From contig NZ_FNLF01000002.1 of the NCBI RefSeq assembly GCF_900103175.1, positions 248,001-312,000 on the forward strand: a stretch of DNA of 64,000 nucleotides, read 5' to 3'. The notes beneath the pieces were generated by a model, which did no database searches, was not told where the DNA came from, and saw only the letters and a program-made list of their open reading frames with translations. Source of the DNA: Tsukamurella pulmonis (GTDB taxonomy: Bacteria; Actinomycetota; Actinomycetes; Mycobacteriales; Mycobacteriaceae). This document shows positions 18,738 through 27,853 of this stretch, in pieces. Positions within the stretch are counted from its first letter, which is position 1; the number at the start of each line of letters is the position of its first letter. A program made the translations under genes and the position numbers.

Positions 18738-19744
18738 AGCGTCACCTTCGTTCCCCGCAGGAAGACCAGGACGCCGCCGGGGAGCTGCGCCTCGCCGCGG
18801 CTGCACCCGGTGTCGCCGCCGGCGGACGGGACCTGCTGCTGGGTCAGGTTCGCGAACAGGCCGGGCAGGAGCGCGGCGAGATCGACCAGTCCCTGCAGGC
18901 GGGGCAGTTCGGGGCGCGCGAGTTCGAGCAGCGACGATCCCTGGGGATGCAGGCCCGCGCCGCGCAGCAGGGCGTCGGCCGCGGTCATCAGCTCCGCGCC
19001 CTGATCGGAGAGGATCTTCGTGGACGGTGCCGCGTTGCGCATGACCTCGCCGACGCCCTGCAGGTAGCCGATCACGGTGGGCAGGGCGGTGGACTTGCCG
19101 CCGAGACTGTCGTTGATCGTCTTGAGGTTGCGGACGAGGGTCTGCAGAAGGGCCGAACGGTCGTTGGTGAAACGGCTCAGGGTCTGCAGGGCGTCGAGCA
19201 GGGGCCCGAGCCCGGAACCGTCGCCCTGGACGACGGCGGCGATCGACTGCGCGAGGTGGTTGATCTGCTCGGGCTGCATCGCCGCGAGCACCGGTTGCAG
19301 GCCGTTGAAGATGGTGGTGACGTCGAAGGACGGGACGGTGCGATCGGTGCCGATCCGCGATCCCGGGTCGAGCACGGGGGCCTGCGCGTCGCTCGGTGCG
19401 ACCTCGAGATAGCGCAGTCCCGTGAGGTTCTGGAAGCGGATGGAGAGCGTGGTGGCGGTGGTGATCCGCTGATCGCGCGCCACGGTGAAGTCGACGCGGG
19501 CGCGCGAGCCGCGGGCGGCGTCGTCCTGGTCGAGGGCGACTTCGCGGACCTTGCCGACCTGCACGCCGAGCAGGCGGACGTCGTCACCGGCCCGCAGCCC
19601 CGAGGCGTTGGTGAAGGTCGCGCTGTAGGCGCTCTGCGCGTCCTGGGCGGGCCGGGTGAGGGCACGGACGGTGAACGCGGCGCCCACCGCGATGAGGACG
19701 ATGAAGATCAGCAGCAGGGTTCCGGGATTGCGGGCGGTTCGCAC
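18725..19744 (-). CDS. Mce family protein (MceB position)
   Basis: A 339-residue protein with an N-terminal transmembrane segment (about 8-28). The Mce domain contains TNASGLRAGDDVRLLGVQVGKV, and a helical region and a short C-terminal tail with two Cys residues follow. It starts with GTG immediately after the mceA stop codon. It acts within the hexameric Mce assembly (family knowledge). Confidence 0.86.
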   Translation of the reverse strand: MRTARNPGTLLLIFIVLIAVGAAFTVRALTRPAQDAQSAYSATFTNASGLRAGDDVRLLGVQVGKVREVALDQDDAARGSRARVDFTVARDQRITTATTLSIRFQNLTGLRYLEVAPSDAQAPVLDPGSRIGTDRTVPSFDVTTIFNGLQPVLAAMQPEQINHLAQSIAAVVQGDGSGLGPLLDALQTLSRFTNDRSALLQTLVRNLKTINDSLGGKSTALPTVIGYLQGVGEVMRNAAPSTKILSDQGAELMTAADALLRGAGLHPQGSSLLELARPELPRLQGLVDLAALLPGLFANLTQQQVPSAGGDTGCSRGEAQLPGGVLVFLRGTKVTLCRR

Positions 19745-19745
19745 G

Positions 19746-20909
19746 TCAGCGGCCCCTCGTCGTGGTCGGCGTGGTCGGAGCGGATGTCGTGGGTGTCGGC
19801 GTGGCGCTCGGCGTGGTGCCGGGCTTCGGGGCTCCCGGCTTCGGCGGCGCGGGCCGGCCGGGCGGCGTCACGGAGAACTCGGGCAGGGGAGGGAGCACCT
19901 CGGCGAGCCCGGGGAACTGCTGGAAGGTGACGGCGAGGTTGAGGACCGGGCCGGATCCGTTGTCCGGCATGGACCGCCGGATCCTTTCGATCAGCTCCTC
20001 GATCTGGCGACCGTTGCGCGTCGCGTCGGGGAAGCTCGCGGTGGCCCGCGTGGCGAGCTCGCGCACCGGCACCAGGACCTCGGTGAGCGCGCTGACGTTC
20101 TCCGGGCTCAGCAGCGCGGCGAGTGCGGGCGAGAACTCGTACGAGAACGTGTTGATCGTGGCCTTCTGCCGTTCCGGGTAGCCGGGGGTGTCGGGACCGC
20201 TCCACGACCACAGCTGGCGCAACCCGGGCAGCAACTGCCGCGTCGATGCGTCGAGCGCCTGGAGGGTCGACGCGATCGTGGGCAACGTCTGCGACGTGGC
20301 GATCCGCTGGGTGTCGGCGTTGGCCTCGGCGATCGCGCCGATGGCGCCGAGGAAGGGCAGGAACTGCCGCGTGGTGGTGTCCATCTGCGCGATCAGCTGC
20401 GCCATGTGCGGGCGGAAGCTCTCGCGCTCCATGGTGCTCAGCGAGCGCAGGAGCGTGGCCATCGTGCTGTCGTCCGGTGTGGACATCGGCTCCCACGAGG
20501 CGCCGGAGACGAGGGGGCGCCCGCCGCGGCCCGGGGTCAGCGCGACGACGGTGATGCCGAAGGTGTTGCCGGGCGCGTAGGAGACCTTCACCGCGTCGGT
20601 GACGAGGTCGTCGGCCGCGCCGTTGAAGCGCATCGCCACGCCCAGCCGTCCCGCACCCCGGTCGACGATGTCGGTGACCTCGCCGATGCGCAGGCCGTCC
20701 ATCTCCACCGCGGTGCCCGGGCCGACGCCGGGGGCGACGTCGCGCACCACGAGCGTGAGCGCCTTCGGGGGCGTGGTGAGGAGCGCGCGCCCCGCCCAGA
20801 ACGCGAGGATCACGAGGGCGACCGCGAGGATCGCCGCGACGCCGCGCCGGAGCAGGACGGGGCCGGGCGTCATCATGCCCGTCACGGGGGAGGGCCACCT
20901 CGTCGTCAT
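19746..20909 (-). CDS. Mce family protein (MceA position)
   Basis: A 387-residue protein with an N-terminal membrane helix (about 22-44). The Mce domain contains GVGPGTAVEMDGLRIGEV, then comes a helical region. The C-terminal tail (about 345-387) is very rich in Pro and Thr and is likely extended in the cell envelope. It begins 3 bp after yrbEB. It is the first of six mce genes, so it defines the operon as a complete yrbEAB-mceA-F set. Confidence 0.87.
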   Translation of the reverse strand: MTTRWPSPVTGMMTPGPVLLRRGVAAILAVALVILAFWAGRALLTTPPKALTLVVRDVAPGVGPGTAVEMDGLRIGEVTDIVDRGAGRLGVAMRFNGAADDLVTDAVKVSYAPGNTFGITVVALTPGRGGRPLVSGASWEPMSTPDDSTMATLLRSLSTMERESFRPHMAQLIAQMDTTTRQFLPFLGAIGAIAEANADTQRIATSQTLPTIASTLQALDASTRQLLPGLRQLWSWSGPDTPGYPERQKATINTFSYEFSPALAALLSPENVSALTEVLVPVRELATRATASFPDATRNGRQIEELIERIRRSMPDNGSGPVLNLAVTFQQFPGLAEVLPPLPEFSVTPPGRPAPPKPGAPKPGTTPSATPTPTTSAPTTPTTTRGR

Positions 20910-20912
20910 CGT

Positions 20913-21770
20913 CTACCCCCGGAAGACCAGTTCGCTGCTGGCGCCCCAGATGCCGATCGTCATCAGCATGTCGAGCACCACGATGGCGACCATCGAGGCC
21001 CGGACGGCGCGGCCCGACGCCACACCCACGCCCTCGGGCCCTCCTGCGGCGAAGAAGCCCTGGTAGCAGTGGATGAGGATGACCGCGCAGATGAAGACGA
21101 CCACCTTGGCGATGGACGCGATGAGGTCGCCGGGGGAGAGGAACTGCTCGAAGTAGTGCTCGTAGGTGCCCGCGGCGTCGCCCTGGGCGAGCGTGACGAT
21201 GGTGCTCGAGGCGAAGAAGCTGACGATGATCGCGATGAGGAAGATCGGGACGATCGCGACGACGCCGGCGATCATGCGGGTGCTCACCACGAAGGAGATC
21301 GAGCGCAGCCCGAGCGCTTCGAGCGCGTCGATCTCCTCGGTGATGCGCATGGCGCCGATCTCGGCCGTCATCCGGCAGCCAGCCTGCACCGCGAACCCGG
21401 CGGCCGCGAGGATCGGCGCGAACTCGCGGGTGTTGGCCAGCGCGGCGATCACTCCGGTGAGGGGGCCCATGCCCAGCAGGTCGAGCGACGCGAAGGCCTG
21501 CACGGCGACGGTGCCGCCGACCGCGAGGCCGAGGACCACCATCATCAGCGAGGTGCCGCCGCCGACGATCACGGCGCCCCGGCCCCAGGTGAGGTCGGTG
21601 ATGGTGCGGACCGTCTGCTTGGGGTAGTTGCGCAGGGCGTGCGGGATGAGCGCGACGGAGGAGACCACGAAGGAGACCATCTGGCCGAGCCGGGCCAGCG
21701 CGCCGCGCGCCGAGTCCGCGAGGCGGCCGAGGACGCGGAATCCTCTCGGGCGGTACGGGGCGATGGTCAC
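20913..21770 (-). CDS. YrbE/MlaE-family permease (second subunit)
   Basis: A 285-residue ABC-type permease with about five to six membrane segments. The MlaE signature is around AGFAVQAGCRMTAEIGAMRITEEIDALEALG, where the EIDALEALG-type cytoplasmic helix contacts the ATPase. The ATPase (MceG) is not encoded in this window, as is usual in mycolata. It follows yrbEA by 3 bp. Confidence 0.92.
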   Translation of the reverse strand: MTIAPYRPRGFRVLGRLADSARGALARLGQMVSFVVSSVALIPHALRNYPKQTVRTITDLTWGRGAVIVGGGTSLMMVVLGLAVGGTVAVQAFASLDLLGMGPLTGVIAALANTREFAPILAAAGFAVQAGCRMTAEIGAMRITEEIDALEALGLRSISFVVSTRMIAGVVAIVPIFLIAIIVSFFASSTIVTLAQGDAAGTYEHYFEQFLSPGDLIASIAKVVVFICAVILIHCYQGFFAAGGPEGVGVASGRAVRASMVAIVVLDMLMTIGIWGASSELVFRG

Positions 21771-21773
21771 GGG

Positions 21774-22628
21774 TCAGCCGACTCTCATGGGGAAATAGGT
21801 CGTGTAGATCTGGGTGAGCGCGAAGTTGAGCACGATGATCCCGACGGTGGAGACCACCACCGTGGTGTTCACCGCGTCGGCGACGCCGCGGGCGCCGCCC
21901 TTGGCCTCGAGGCCGTGCTGGCAGCCGAGGACGGCGATCATGATGCCGAAGATCGCGGCCTTGACCAGGGAGAAGCCGAAGTCGCGGGTGGTGGCGTAGG
22001 CACCGAAGCTGAGCCAGTAACTGCCGGGCGTGACGCTCTGCCCGGCGACGGCCAGGTAGTAGGCGGCGCCGATGCCGACGACGGTGATGAAGATGCACAG
22101 CATGGGCGCGACGAACGCGGCCGCGAGGATGCGCGGGACGACGAGGCGGCGGACGGGATCGATGCCCATGACCCGCATGGCGTCGACCTCCTCGCGGATG
22201 GTGCGCGAGCCGAGGTCCGCGGCGATGGCGGAGGCGCCGGCACCGCCGAGGAGCAGGCCGGCGGCCATGGGGGCGGCCTGTTGGATGACGGTCAGGCCGC
22301 TCGCGGCGCCCATGAGCGAGCCGGCGCCGATCTGGTTGACGATGCTGCCGATCTGGATCGTGACGATCACGCCGAACGGGATGGCCATGAGGAAGGCGGG
22401 GACGGCGGTGACGCTGACCAGGAACCACGCCTGCACGACGATCTCGCGGAACTGGATGCGGCCGCGCAGCAGGTCGGTGGCCATCGCGACCAGCGAGTGC
22501 AGCACGAGCTCGACGGTGCGCCCGAGGGTGCGGACGGGGCCGAGGGCGTTGTCGTCGAGGTTGCGGCGGAGGGAGTCGAGCGTCCCGGGGCGGGCGGCGG
22601 GTGCTTCCTGCGTCGATCGCGATGTCAT
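21774..22628 (-). CDS. YrbE/MlaE-family permease (first subunit)
   Basis: A 284-residue permease paralogous to the next gene, with the signature LGSRTIREEVDAMRVMGIDPVR. It is the first gene of the mce operon. A GGAGGTG ribosome binding site lies just upstream, and a GAATGTTC motif at 22658-22665 matches the palindrome core next to the Mce3R-like regulator. It works with MceA-F to import a lipid across the envelope (family knowledge). Confidence 0.92.
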   Translation of the reverse strand: MTSRSTQEAPAARPGTLDSLRRNLDDNALGPVRTLGRTVELVLHSLVAMATDLLRGRIQFREIVVQAWFLVSVTAVPAFLMAIPFGVIVTIQIGSIVNQIGAGSLMGAASGLTVIQQAAPMAAGLLLGGAGASAIAADLGSRTIREEVDAMRVMGIDPVRRLVVPRILAAAFVAPMLCIFITVVGIGAAYYLAVAGQSVTPGSYWLSFGAYATTRDFGFSLVKAAIFGIMIAVLGCQHGLEAKGGARGVADAVNTTVVVSTVGIIVLNFALTQIYTTYFPMRVG

Positions 22629-22657
22629 AGTTCACCTCCTTCCTGGCACATGTTAGG

Positions 22658-22665
22658 GAATGTTC
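22658..22665. promoter_or_regulatory. GAATGTTC motif upstream of yrbE-mce
   Basis: This 8-mer lies about 30 bases before the yrbEA start. It is identical to the core of the palindrome at 10988-10999, beside the tandem-TetR gene. It is a candidate operator half for the Mce3R-like regulator; the evidence is only the shared word and its position. Confidence 0.3.
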
Positions 22666-22757
22666 TCTATCCCGGCTGGGTTTTGCGATGATTTTCCGGG
22701 AGTGCTCGTCAGTGCGCTGATTTCGCTGGTGGCGGCGGGTTGCGCTACCCTTGTCCG

Positions 22758-22798
22758 GTTGCCTTGTCGGCAACACTCCTGCCGTGGAGAGTCCACGG
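22758..22798 (+). promoter_or_regulatory. rpsF leader with two hairpins
   Basis: Two stem-loops precede rpsF: 22758-22774 (GTTGCC/GGCAAC) and 22782-22798 (CCGTGGA/TCCACGG, loop GAG). A plausible -10 element TACCCT lies at 22745-22750. Many bacteria regulate rpsF operons by S6:S18 binding to a CCG-containing leader stem. This leader could serve that purpose, but the exact motif was not verified. Confidence 0.4.
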
Positions 22799-22830
22799 CC
22801 GCATAGTCCATAGGAGGAGGCGAAAAGCCC

Positions 22831-23115
22831 ATGCGTAATTACGAACTGATGGTGATCCTGGATCCGAGCCTGGATGAGCGCACCGTCGCACCCTCGCTGG
22901 AGACCTTCCTGAACGTGGTCCGCAAGGACGGCGGATCGGTCGGGAACGTCGACATCTGGGGCAAGCGTCGTCTTGCCTACGAGATCTCCAAGAACGCCGA
23001 GGGCATCTACGCGGTGATCGATCTGACCGCCGAGCCCGCCACCGTGAACGAGCTCGATCGTCAGCTGAAGCTGAACGAGTCGGTGCTTCGCACTAAGGTG
23101 CTGCGGCAGAACTAG
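22831..23115 (+). CDS. rpsF: 30S ribosomal protein S6
   Basis: A 94-residue protein with the S6 signature [12 protein letters not shown] at the start and [10 protein letters not shown] in the middle. It binds S18 in the platform of the 30S subunit. A strong AGGAGGAGG ribosome binding site precedes it. It is the first gene of the conserved rpsF-ssb-rpsR-rplI cluster, divergent from the mce operon. Confidence 0.98.
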   Translation: MRNYELMVILDPSLDERTVAPSLETFLNVVRKDGGSVGNVDIWGKRRLAYEISKNAEGIYAVIDLTAEPATVNELDRQLKLNESVLRTKVLRQN

Positions 23116-23143
23116 TCGCGCACTATCTACAGGGAGAGACACC

Positions 23144-23680
23144 ATGGCAGGCGACACGATCATCACGGTCATCGGCAATCTGACGGCGGATCCGGAGCTG
23201 CGCTTCACCCCGTCGGGTGCGGCGGTGGCCAACTTCACCGTCGCCTCCACGCCCCGGACCTTCGACCGGAACACCAACGAGTGGAAGGACGGCGAGGCGC
23301 TGTTCCTGCGCTGCAACATCTGGCGTGAGGCGGCGGAGAACGTCGCCGAATCGCTCACGAAGGGCACGCGCGTCATCGTCTCCGGCCGGCTCAAGCAGCG
23401 GTCGTACGACGATCGCGAGGGCCAGCGGCGCACCGTGGTGGAACTCGAGGTCGACGAGATCGGCCCCTCCCTGAAGTATGCGACGGCGAAGCCGACGCGC
23501 ACCCCGCGCGGCGGTGGCGGCGGCGGTTTCGGTGGCGGCGGCCAGGGCGGCGGTGGCGGTTACAGCCAGCAGCCGGCCCAGCAGGCTCCGCGCCAGAACC
23601 AGCCCGCAGACGACCCGTGGGGCAGCGCCCCCGCGGCCGGGAGCAGCTTCGGCGGCGGCAACGACGATCCGCCGTTCTGA
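23144..23680 (+). CDS. ssb: single-stranded DNA-binding protein
   Basis: A 178-residue protein. The OB-fold is at about 1-115 (starting [21 protein letters not shown]). A Gly/Gln-rich linker follows, and the acidic tip DDPPF at the C-terminus recruits partner proteins. It is the chromosomal SSB, between rpsF and rpsR as in mycobacteria. Confidence 0.98.
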   Translation: MAGDTIITVIGNLTADPELRFTPSGAAVANFTVASTPRTFDRNTNEWKDGEALFLRCNIWREAAENVAESLTKGTRVIVSGRLKQRSYDDREGQRRTVVELEVDEIGPSLKYATAKPTRTPRGGGGGGFGGGGQGGGGGYSQQPAQQAPRQNQPADDPWGSAPAAGSSFGGGNDDPPF

Positions 23681-23754
23681 TCCCCGGGATCGAACACTGT
23701 GAAGGCGCCCCGGTTCGCCGGGCGCCGAAGTAGACCTCAAGGAGTACCAACACC

Positions 23755-24012
23755 ATGGCCGGTAAGGGCAATGGCCGGAAGGTGCGCGTCGAGAAGGCCG
23801 TCAAGGCCAAGGCGTGCACGTTCTGCAAGGAGAAGAACACCACGATCGACTACAAGGACACCACGCTGCTGCGTCGGTTCCTGTCGGAGCGGGGCAAGAT
23901 CCGCAGCCGTCGTGTGACGGGCAACTGCGTCCAGCACCAGCGCGACATCGCGATCGCCGTCAAGAACGCGCGTGAGGTGGCCCTGCTGCCGTTCACGTCG
24001 ACGACCCGCTAA
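23755..24012 (+). CDS. rpsR: 30S ribosomal protein S18
   Basis: An 85-residue protein with CTFCKEKN near residue 22 and NCVQHQ near residue 62, giving the Cys-rich, zinc-binding (C+) form. The core motif is [19 protein letters not shown]. It assembles with S6. A second, zinc-free rpsR often exists elsewhere in mycolata, but none is in this window. Confidence 0.97.
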   Translation: MAGKGNGRKVRVEKAVKAKACTFCKEKNTTIDYKDTTLLRRFLSERGKIRSRRVTGNCVQHQRDIAIAVKNAREVALLPFTSTTR

Positions 24013-24026
24013 GGAGGGGTGAAGAA

Positions 24027-24479
24027 ATGAAGCTCATCCTCACCGCCGACGTCGACAACCTGGGCGCGCCCGGCGACACCGTCGAGGTCAAGGACGGCTA
24101 CGGCCGCAACTACCTGCTGCCCCGCGGCCTGGCCATCGTCGCCACCCGTGGCGCCGAGAAGCAGGTCGAGGGCATCCGTCGTAGCCAGGAGGCCAAGCGT
24201 GTGCGCGGCCTCGATCACGCCAACGAGCTCAAGCAGGCCATCGAGGGCCTCGAGTCCGTCTCGCTGACCGTGAAGACCGCCGATTCGGGCAAGCTGTTCG
24301 GCTCGGTCACCGCGGCCGACGTCGCCGCCGCGCTCAAGACCGCGGGTGGCCCCGCCGTCGACAAGCGCAGCATCGAGCTGCCGCAGGGGCACATCAAGTC
24401 CACGGGTTCGTTCCCGGTGGTCGTGGTGCTGCACCCCGACGTGCGCGCGAAGTTCGCGCTCACCGTCGCCGCCCAGTAG
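24027..24479 (+). CDS. rplI: 50S ribosomal protein L9
   Basis: A 150-residue protein of normal length. The N-terminal 23S-binding domain contains [16 protein letters not shown], then come the long connecting helix and the C-terminal domain ([12 protein letters not shown]). It follows rpsR by 14 bp with a good ribosome binding site (AAGGAGGGG), and is closed by a strong terminator. Confidence 0.98.
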   Translation: MKLILTADVDNLGAPGDTVEVKDGYGRNYLLPRGLAIVATRGAEKQVEGIRRSQEAKRVRGLDHANELKQAIEGLESVSLTVKTADSGKLFGSVTAADVAAALKTAGGPAVDKRSIELPQGHIKSTGSFPVVVVLHPDVRAKFALTVAAQ

Positions 24480-24491
24480 GGCGTACGAACG

Positions 24492-24529
24492 GAAGAACCC
24501 CCATCGCCTCCGGGCGGTGGGGGTTCTTC
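24492..24529. terminator. stem-loop terminator after rplI
   Basis: A 17-bp stem (24492-24508 with 24513-24529, one G-T pair) with a TCCG loop lies 12 bases after the rplI stop. It lies between rplI and the convergent secreted-protein gene, so it can act for both. Confidence 0.88.
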
Positions 24530-24545
24530 GTGTCGACGGGGTCGG

Positions 24546-25040
24546 TCAGACCACGATCGTGCCGACGCACGGCGTGCTGGCCTGCGTGCCGATCCACTCG
24601 GTGCCGGCGCCGGCCTTGATGACCACGTTGAAGGTCACCGCGCCCTTGCCGGTGGTGAACGGGGTCTTGTTGAGCACGGGCAGCTGGCCCGTGCCGCTGA
24701 GGCGACCGCTGCCGAACTTGCCGGTGGTCGTGTTGTTCCACGACAGGGTGGCGGTGGAGGCGAACTGGCTCAGCACCAGGTCGCGCGCGCCCGCGTCGCC
24801 CTTGGCGGAGACGAGGATCTGGCCGTTGGCGCCCGCGGTGGCCGTCACCTTCCAGTTCAGCATCTGGCCGCCGACGACGAACATGGGGTTCGCGCTCGTG
24901 CAGGTGGCGGTGACCGAGGCGGGCTTCGGCTTGGGGGCGGGGGCCGGGGCGGCCACTGCGGGTCCGATGGCGCACGTGGCGGTGGCCGCGAGCGCGACCG
25001 CGACGCCGGTTGCGCGCGCCGAGATCGTGGAGGTGTTCAT
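24546..25040 (-). CDS. secreted protein of unknown function
   Basis: A 164-residue protein with a Sec signal peptide (about 1-31, cleavage near AVAAPAP) and a short Ala/Pro/Lys linker. The mature domain is rich in Thr, Gly and Val, with two Cys residues (ATCTSAN and STPCVGT) that could pair. The composition suggests a beta-sandwich. No family was recognised. It is convergent with rplI. Confidence 0.75.
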   Translation of the reverse strand: MNTSTISARATGVAVALAATATCAIGPAVAAPAPAPKPKPASVTATCTSANPMFVVGGQMLNWKVTATAGANGQILVSAKGDAGARDLVLSQFASTATLSWNNTTTGKFGSGRLSGTGQLPVLNKTPFTTGKGAVTFNVVIKAGAGTEWIGTQASTPCVGTIVV

Positions 25041-25577
25041 CGGGTGGGTCCTTCCGCAGTGGCTGATGCAGCGTTCAGAATACGCGGCGAGCCGCGCCGG
25101 AAGAAGACGCACCGGGGGTGGGTGACGCGTTCGCGCTGGTAGCGGCCCCAGGAAGTGACCGGCCGGTAACAACTGAGGGTGGTTTTCCCGGCGCGAGGGT
25201 GACGGATTCACTCGCGACACGCCCGAATGTCGAGTCGTCGCGACACGCTGAGGAACTTCAATCCACAGCGGTGGGTACTCTCTCCATACCCCATGAGCTG
25301 CATCGATGTCGGAAGCCTCACGGTGTTTCCACAGGTTTTCCCCATCGGTCCACACCGGCGTCCCCACCCTGACCACGCGTCCTCCACACTGGATGCACAG
25401 ATCCCTCCACAGGCCCGCTTTGCGGTGACGAGACGAGGGCCTAGCGTTCACGTGCGTCGATCGCGCGCCCGCGTGGGTTTCCCCGGAAACCTGTCGGTGC
25501 CGTGCGGTAGACCGAGTGAACAGGCGAGTCCTCGCCGCCCGCCGGGCGGCTGCGGGCATGAGAGAGGTGGGTGCACG
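25041..25577. other. 537-bp gap upstream of dnaB with TCCACA motifs
   Basis: No convincing gene is seen. Five same-orientation TCCACA words lie at 25262, 25328, 25349, 25383 and 25406, within 150 bp. They resemble the 3' part of actinobacterial DnaA boxes (TTGTCCACA). The 5' parts (CAA, GTT, CGG, CCC/CTC types) match less well. The region likely contains the dnaB promoter. Confidence 0.4.
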
Positions 25578-26984
25578 GTGTCGGTCACGGACGAGCAGGA
25601 GTTCACTCCGGGGCCGGTCAAGCGCGCGGAATCCTCGCCCGACGGTCCGCCGCCCGAGGACTTCGGTCGCCAGCCCCCGCAGGACATCGCGGCGGAGCAG
25701 TCGGTGCTCGGCGCGATGATGCTGTCGAAGGACGCCATCGCGGACGTGCTCGAGGTGGTCCGGCCCGGCGACTTCTACCGGCCCGCTCACCAGTCGGTGT
25801 ACGACGCGATCCTCGATCTGTACGGCGCGGGTGAGCCCGCGGACGCCGTCACCGTCTCCGCCACCCTCGACCGTAAGGGCGAGCTCAAGCGGGTCGGCGG
25901 CGCGCCCTACCTGCACACCCTGATCTCCACCGTCCCCACCGCGGCCAATGCCGGCTACTACGCCGAGATCGTGGCGGAGAAGGCCATCCTGCGCCGGCTC
26001 GTGGAGGCCGGCACCAGGATCGTCCAGTACGGCTACTCGGGGTCCGACGGTGCCGATGTCGCCGAGGTCGTCGATCGGGCGCAGGCCGCCGTGTACGACG
26101 TGACCGAGCGCAAGGCCTCGGAGGACTACGTGGTCCTCGAGGAGCTGCTGCAGCCCACGATGGACGAGATCGACGCGATCGCCTCGCAGGGCGGCGTCAG
26201 CATGGGCGTGCCCACGGGCTTCACCGACTTCGACGCCCTCACCAACGGCCTGCACTCCGGCCAGATGATCATCGTCGCCGGGCGCCCCGGTGCGGGTAAG
26301 TCGACGATGGCGCTCGACGTGCTGCGCTCCTGCGCCATCGAGAACCACATGCCGGGAGTCCTGTTCAGCCTCGAGATGAGCAAGACCGAGGTGGTCATGC
26401 GCCTGCTCTCCGCGGAGGCGCGGATCAAGCTGGCCGACATGCGCTCGGGCAAGATGTCCGACGACGACTGGACCCGCCTCGCCCGCCGCATGTCGGAGAT
26501 CTCCGAGGCGCCGCTGTTCGTCGACGATTCACCGAACCTCACGATGATGGAGATCCGGGCCAAGGCCCGCCGGCTCAAGCAGCGGCACGATCTCAAGCTC
26601 ATCGTCATCGACTACCTGCAGCTGATGACCTCCGGCAAGAAGGTCGAATCGCGTCAGCAGGAGGTCTCGGAGTTCTCCCGGCAGCTCAAGCTGCTCGCCA
26701 AGGAGCTCGAGGTCCCGCTCATCGCCGTCGCACAGCTCAACCGTGGTCCCGAGCAGCGGACCGACAAGAAGCCCCAGGTCGCCGACCTCCGCGAGTCCGG
26801 CTCGCTCGAGCAGGACGCCGACATGGTCGTCCTGGTGCACCGTCCCGACGCCTACGAGCGTGACGATCCCCGCGCGGGCGAGGCCGACTTCATCCTCGGC
26901 AAGCACCGTGCCGGCCCCACCGCGACCGTCACCGTCGCCCACCAGCTGCACTACTCGCGCTTTGTGGACATGGCCAAGGGCTGA
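25578..26984 (+). CDS. dnaB: replicative DNA helicase
   Basis: A 468-residue hexameric helicase that unwinds the replication fork. The N-terminal domain (about 35-140, PPQDIAAEQSVLGAMM) contacts primase. The RecA-like domain has Walker A GRPGAGKST (about residue 236), Walker B LIVIDYLQLM and the arginine-finger region. No intein is present, in contrast to several mycobacterial dnaB genes. The start is GTG 25578. A Tn7-like transposon end lies 7 bp after its stop codon and leaves the gene intact. Confidence 0.97.
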   Translation: MSVTDEQEFTPGPVKRAESSPDGPPPEDFGRQPPQDIAAEQSVLGAMMLSKDAIADVLEVVRPGDFYRPAHQSVYDAILDLYGAGEPADAVTVSATLDRKGELKRVGGAPYLHTLISTVPTAANAGYYAEIVAEKAILRRLVEAGTRIVQYGYSGSDGADVAEVVDRAQAAVYDVTERKASEDYVVLEELLQPTMDEIDAIASQGGVSMGVPTGFTDFDALTNGLHSGQMIIVAGRPGAGKSTMALDVLRSCAIENHMPGVLFSLEMSKTEVVMRLLSAEARIKLADMRSGKMSDDDWTRLARRMSEISEAPLFVDDSPNLTMMEIRAKARRLKQRHDLKLIVIDYLQLMTSGKKVESRQQEVSEFSRQLKLLAKELEVPLIAVAQLNRGPEQRTDKKPQVADLRESGSLEQDADMVVLVHRPDAYERDDPRAGEADFILGKHRAGPTATVTVAHQLHYSRFVDMAKG

Positions 26985-26991
26985 TCCCCGG

Positions 26992-27066
26992 TGTAGGGTC
27001 CCAGATTCCGTGGCGGAATCCCAAGCTACGTGGCGGACAGTTGGCGGATCCGCCAACTGTTTGGGA
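26992..27066. repeat. Tn7-like transposon end with three TnsB-type binding repeats
   Basis: The end starts with TGT at 26992, the usual Tn7-like terminus. Three copies of a TCCCA-N7/8-TGGCGGA unit follow: 26999-27017 and 27019-27037 in direct orientation, and 27049-27066 inverted. Positions 27037-27060 form a perfect 24-bp palindrome. The five bases before TGT (CCCGG, 26987-26991) would be the target duplication. The matching far end was not found in the window. Confidence 0.75.
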
Positions 27067-27118
27067 CACGCCGGGGCACGTCCCCGCATCTGAGGGCGGA
27101 AGTGGCACCGTCAAGACC

Positions 27119-27853
27119 ATGTCGCCCGGCAGCTCCGCGGGGACCGCGGTGGAAGTATCGTTCCGCCGCGGTGAGGACCTCTGTGAGCGGACCGTGGAGT
27201 GGAAGTCGGCCGCAATGGAGGACCTTCGCGAGGCAGCGCCGTGGCGCACATTTCGCTGGTATCGAGGGCAGAAACACTACTCGGGGTGGTACTGGTCGAG
27301 CACTACCCGCGATCTGGTGATCTATGAGTCCCGCCTGGAGCTCGCTAACCTGATGCTCGCAGACTTCGACGATCGGGTTCGGGGCATCGTGGCCCAGCCT
27401 TTCCTTCTCGCGACTGAGGTCGATGGTGTCCTGCGGAGGCACGTTCCGGACTTCCTACTCGATACTGATTCCGGCCCGGTCGTCGTTGACGTAAAGCCTG
27501 CTCGACGGCTTGATAATGATGATGTTGCAAGGGTTTTGAACTTGACTCGGGATGTCGTCGAGGCCAAGGGGTGGCGATACGAGGTCGCCACCGAGCCGCC
27601 GCCGCGGAGGGCCGCGAATGTCAGATTCCTCGCTGGCTATCGGCGCGAGAGTGCAATCGTGCCTGACCATTGCGAGGCGGTTCAGGCGGTCGCTCAGGTG
27701 GGATTGACGATTGGTGCTCTCATCGATCGGATGCCAGATCGTCCTGACGCGAGCGTGCGAGCGGCGGTGCTGCACTTGATATGGCGGCGTCGGCTGCACG
27801 TCGACATTGACGCCGCAATCACTAGTCGCACTCAGATTTCGAGGGTCTTGTGA
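27119..27853 (+). CDS. tnsA: TnsA-like transposase endonuclease subunit
   Basis: A 244-residue restriction-endonuclease-fold protein that would nick the 5' ends of the transposon. The expected catalytic residues are visible as Glu in YESRLEL, Asp in VPDFLLD and the Lys in VVVDVKPARR (the E-D-K pattern of TnsA). ATG 27119 was chosen as start because upstream in-frame codons lie inside the terminal repeats. The stop overlaps the GTG start of tnsB. It works with TnsB to make double-strand cuts (family knowledge). Confidence 0.88.
   Translation: MSPGSSAGTAVEVSFRRGEDLCERTVEWKSAAMEDLREAAPWRTFRWYRGQKHYSGWYWSSTTRDLVIYESRLELANLMLADFDDRVRGIVAQPFLLATEVDGVLRRHVPDFLLDTDSGPVVVDVKPARRLDNDDVARVLNLTRDVVEAKGWRYEVATEPPPRRAANVRFLAGYRRESAIVPDHCEAVQAVAQVGLTIGALIDRMPDRPDASVRAAVLHLIWRRRLHVDIDAAITSRTQISRVL

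Noticed and set aside
19656-22691. Long plus-strand open frame (1,011 codons) opposite yrbE-mce genes
   Set aside because: It is an antisense shadow caused by high GC; the Mce and YrbE proteins on the minus strand have clear motifs.
19708-23502. 1,264-codon minus-strand open frame across mce and rpsF-ssb
   Set aside because: It overlaps several real genes in another frame and its protein is Arg/His/Pro-rich without family features.
25041-25577. Chromosomal origin of replication
   Set aside because: In actinobacteria oriC lies between dnaA and dnaN, which are absent here; the boxes match only partly.
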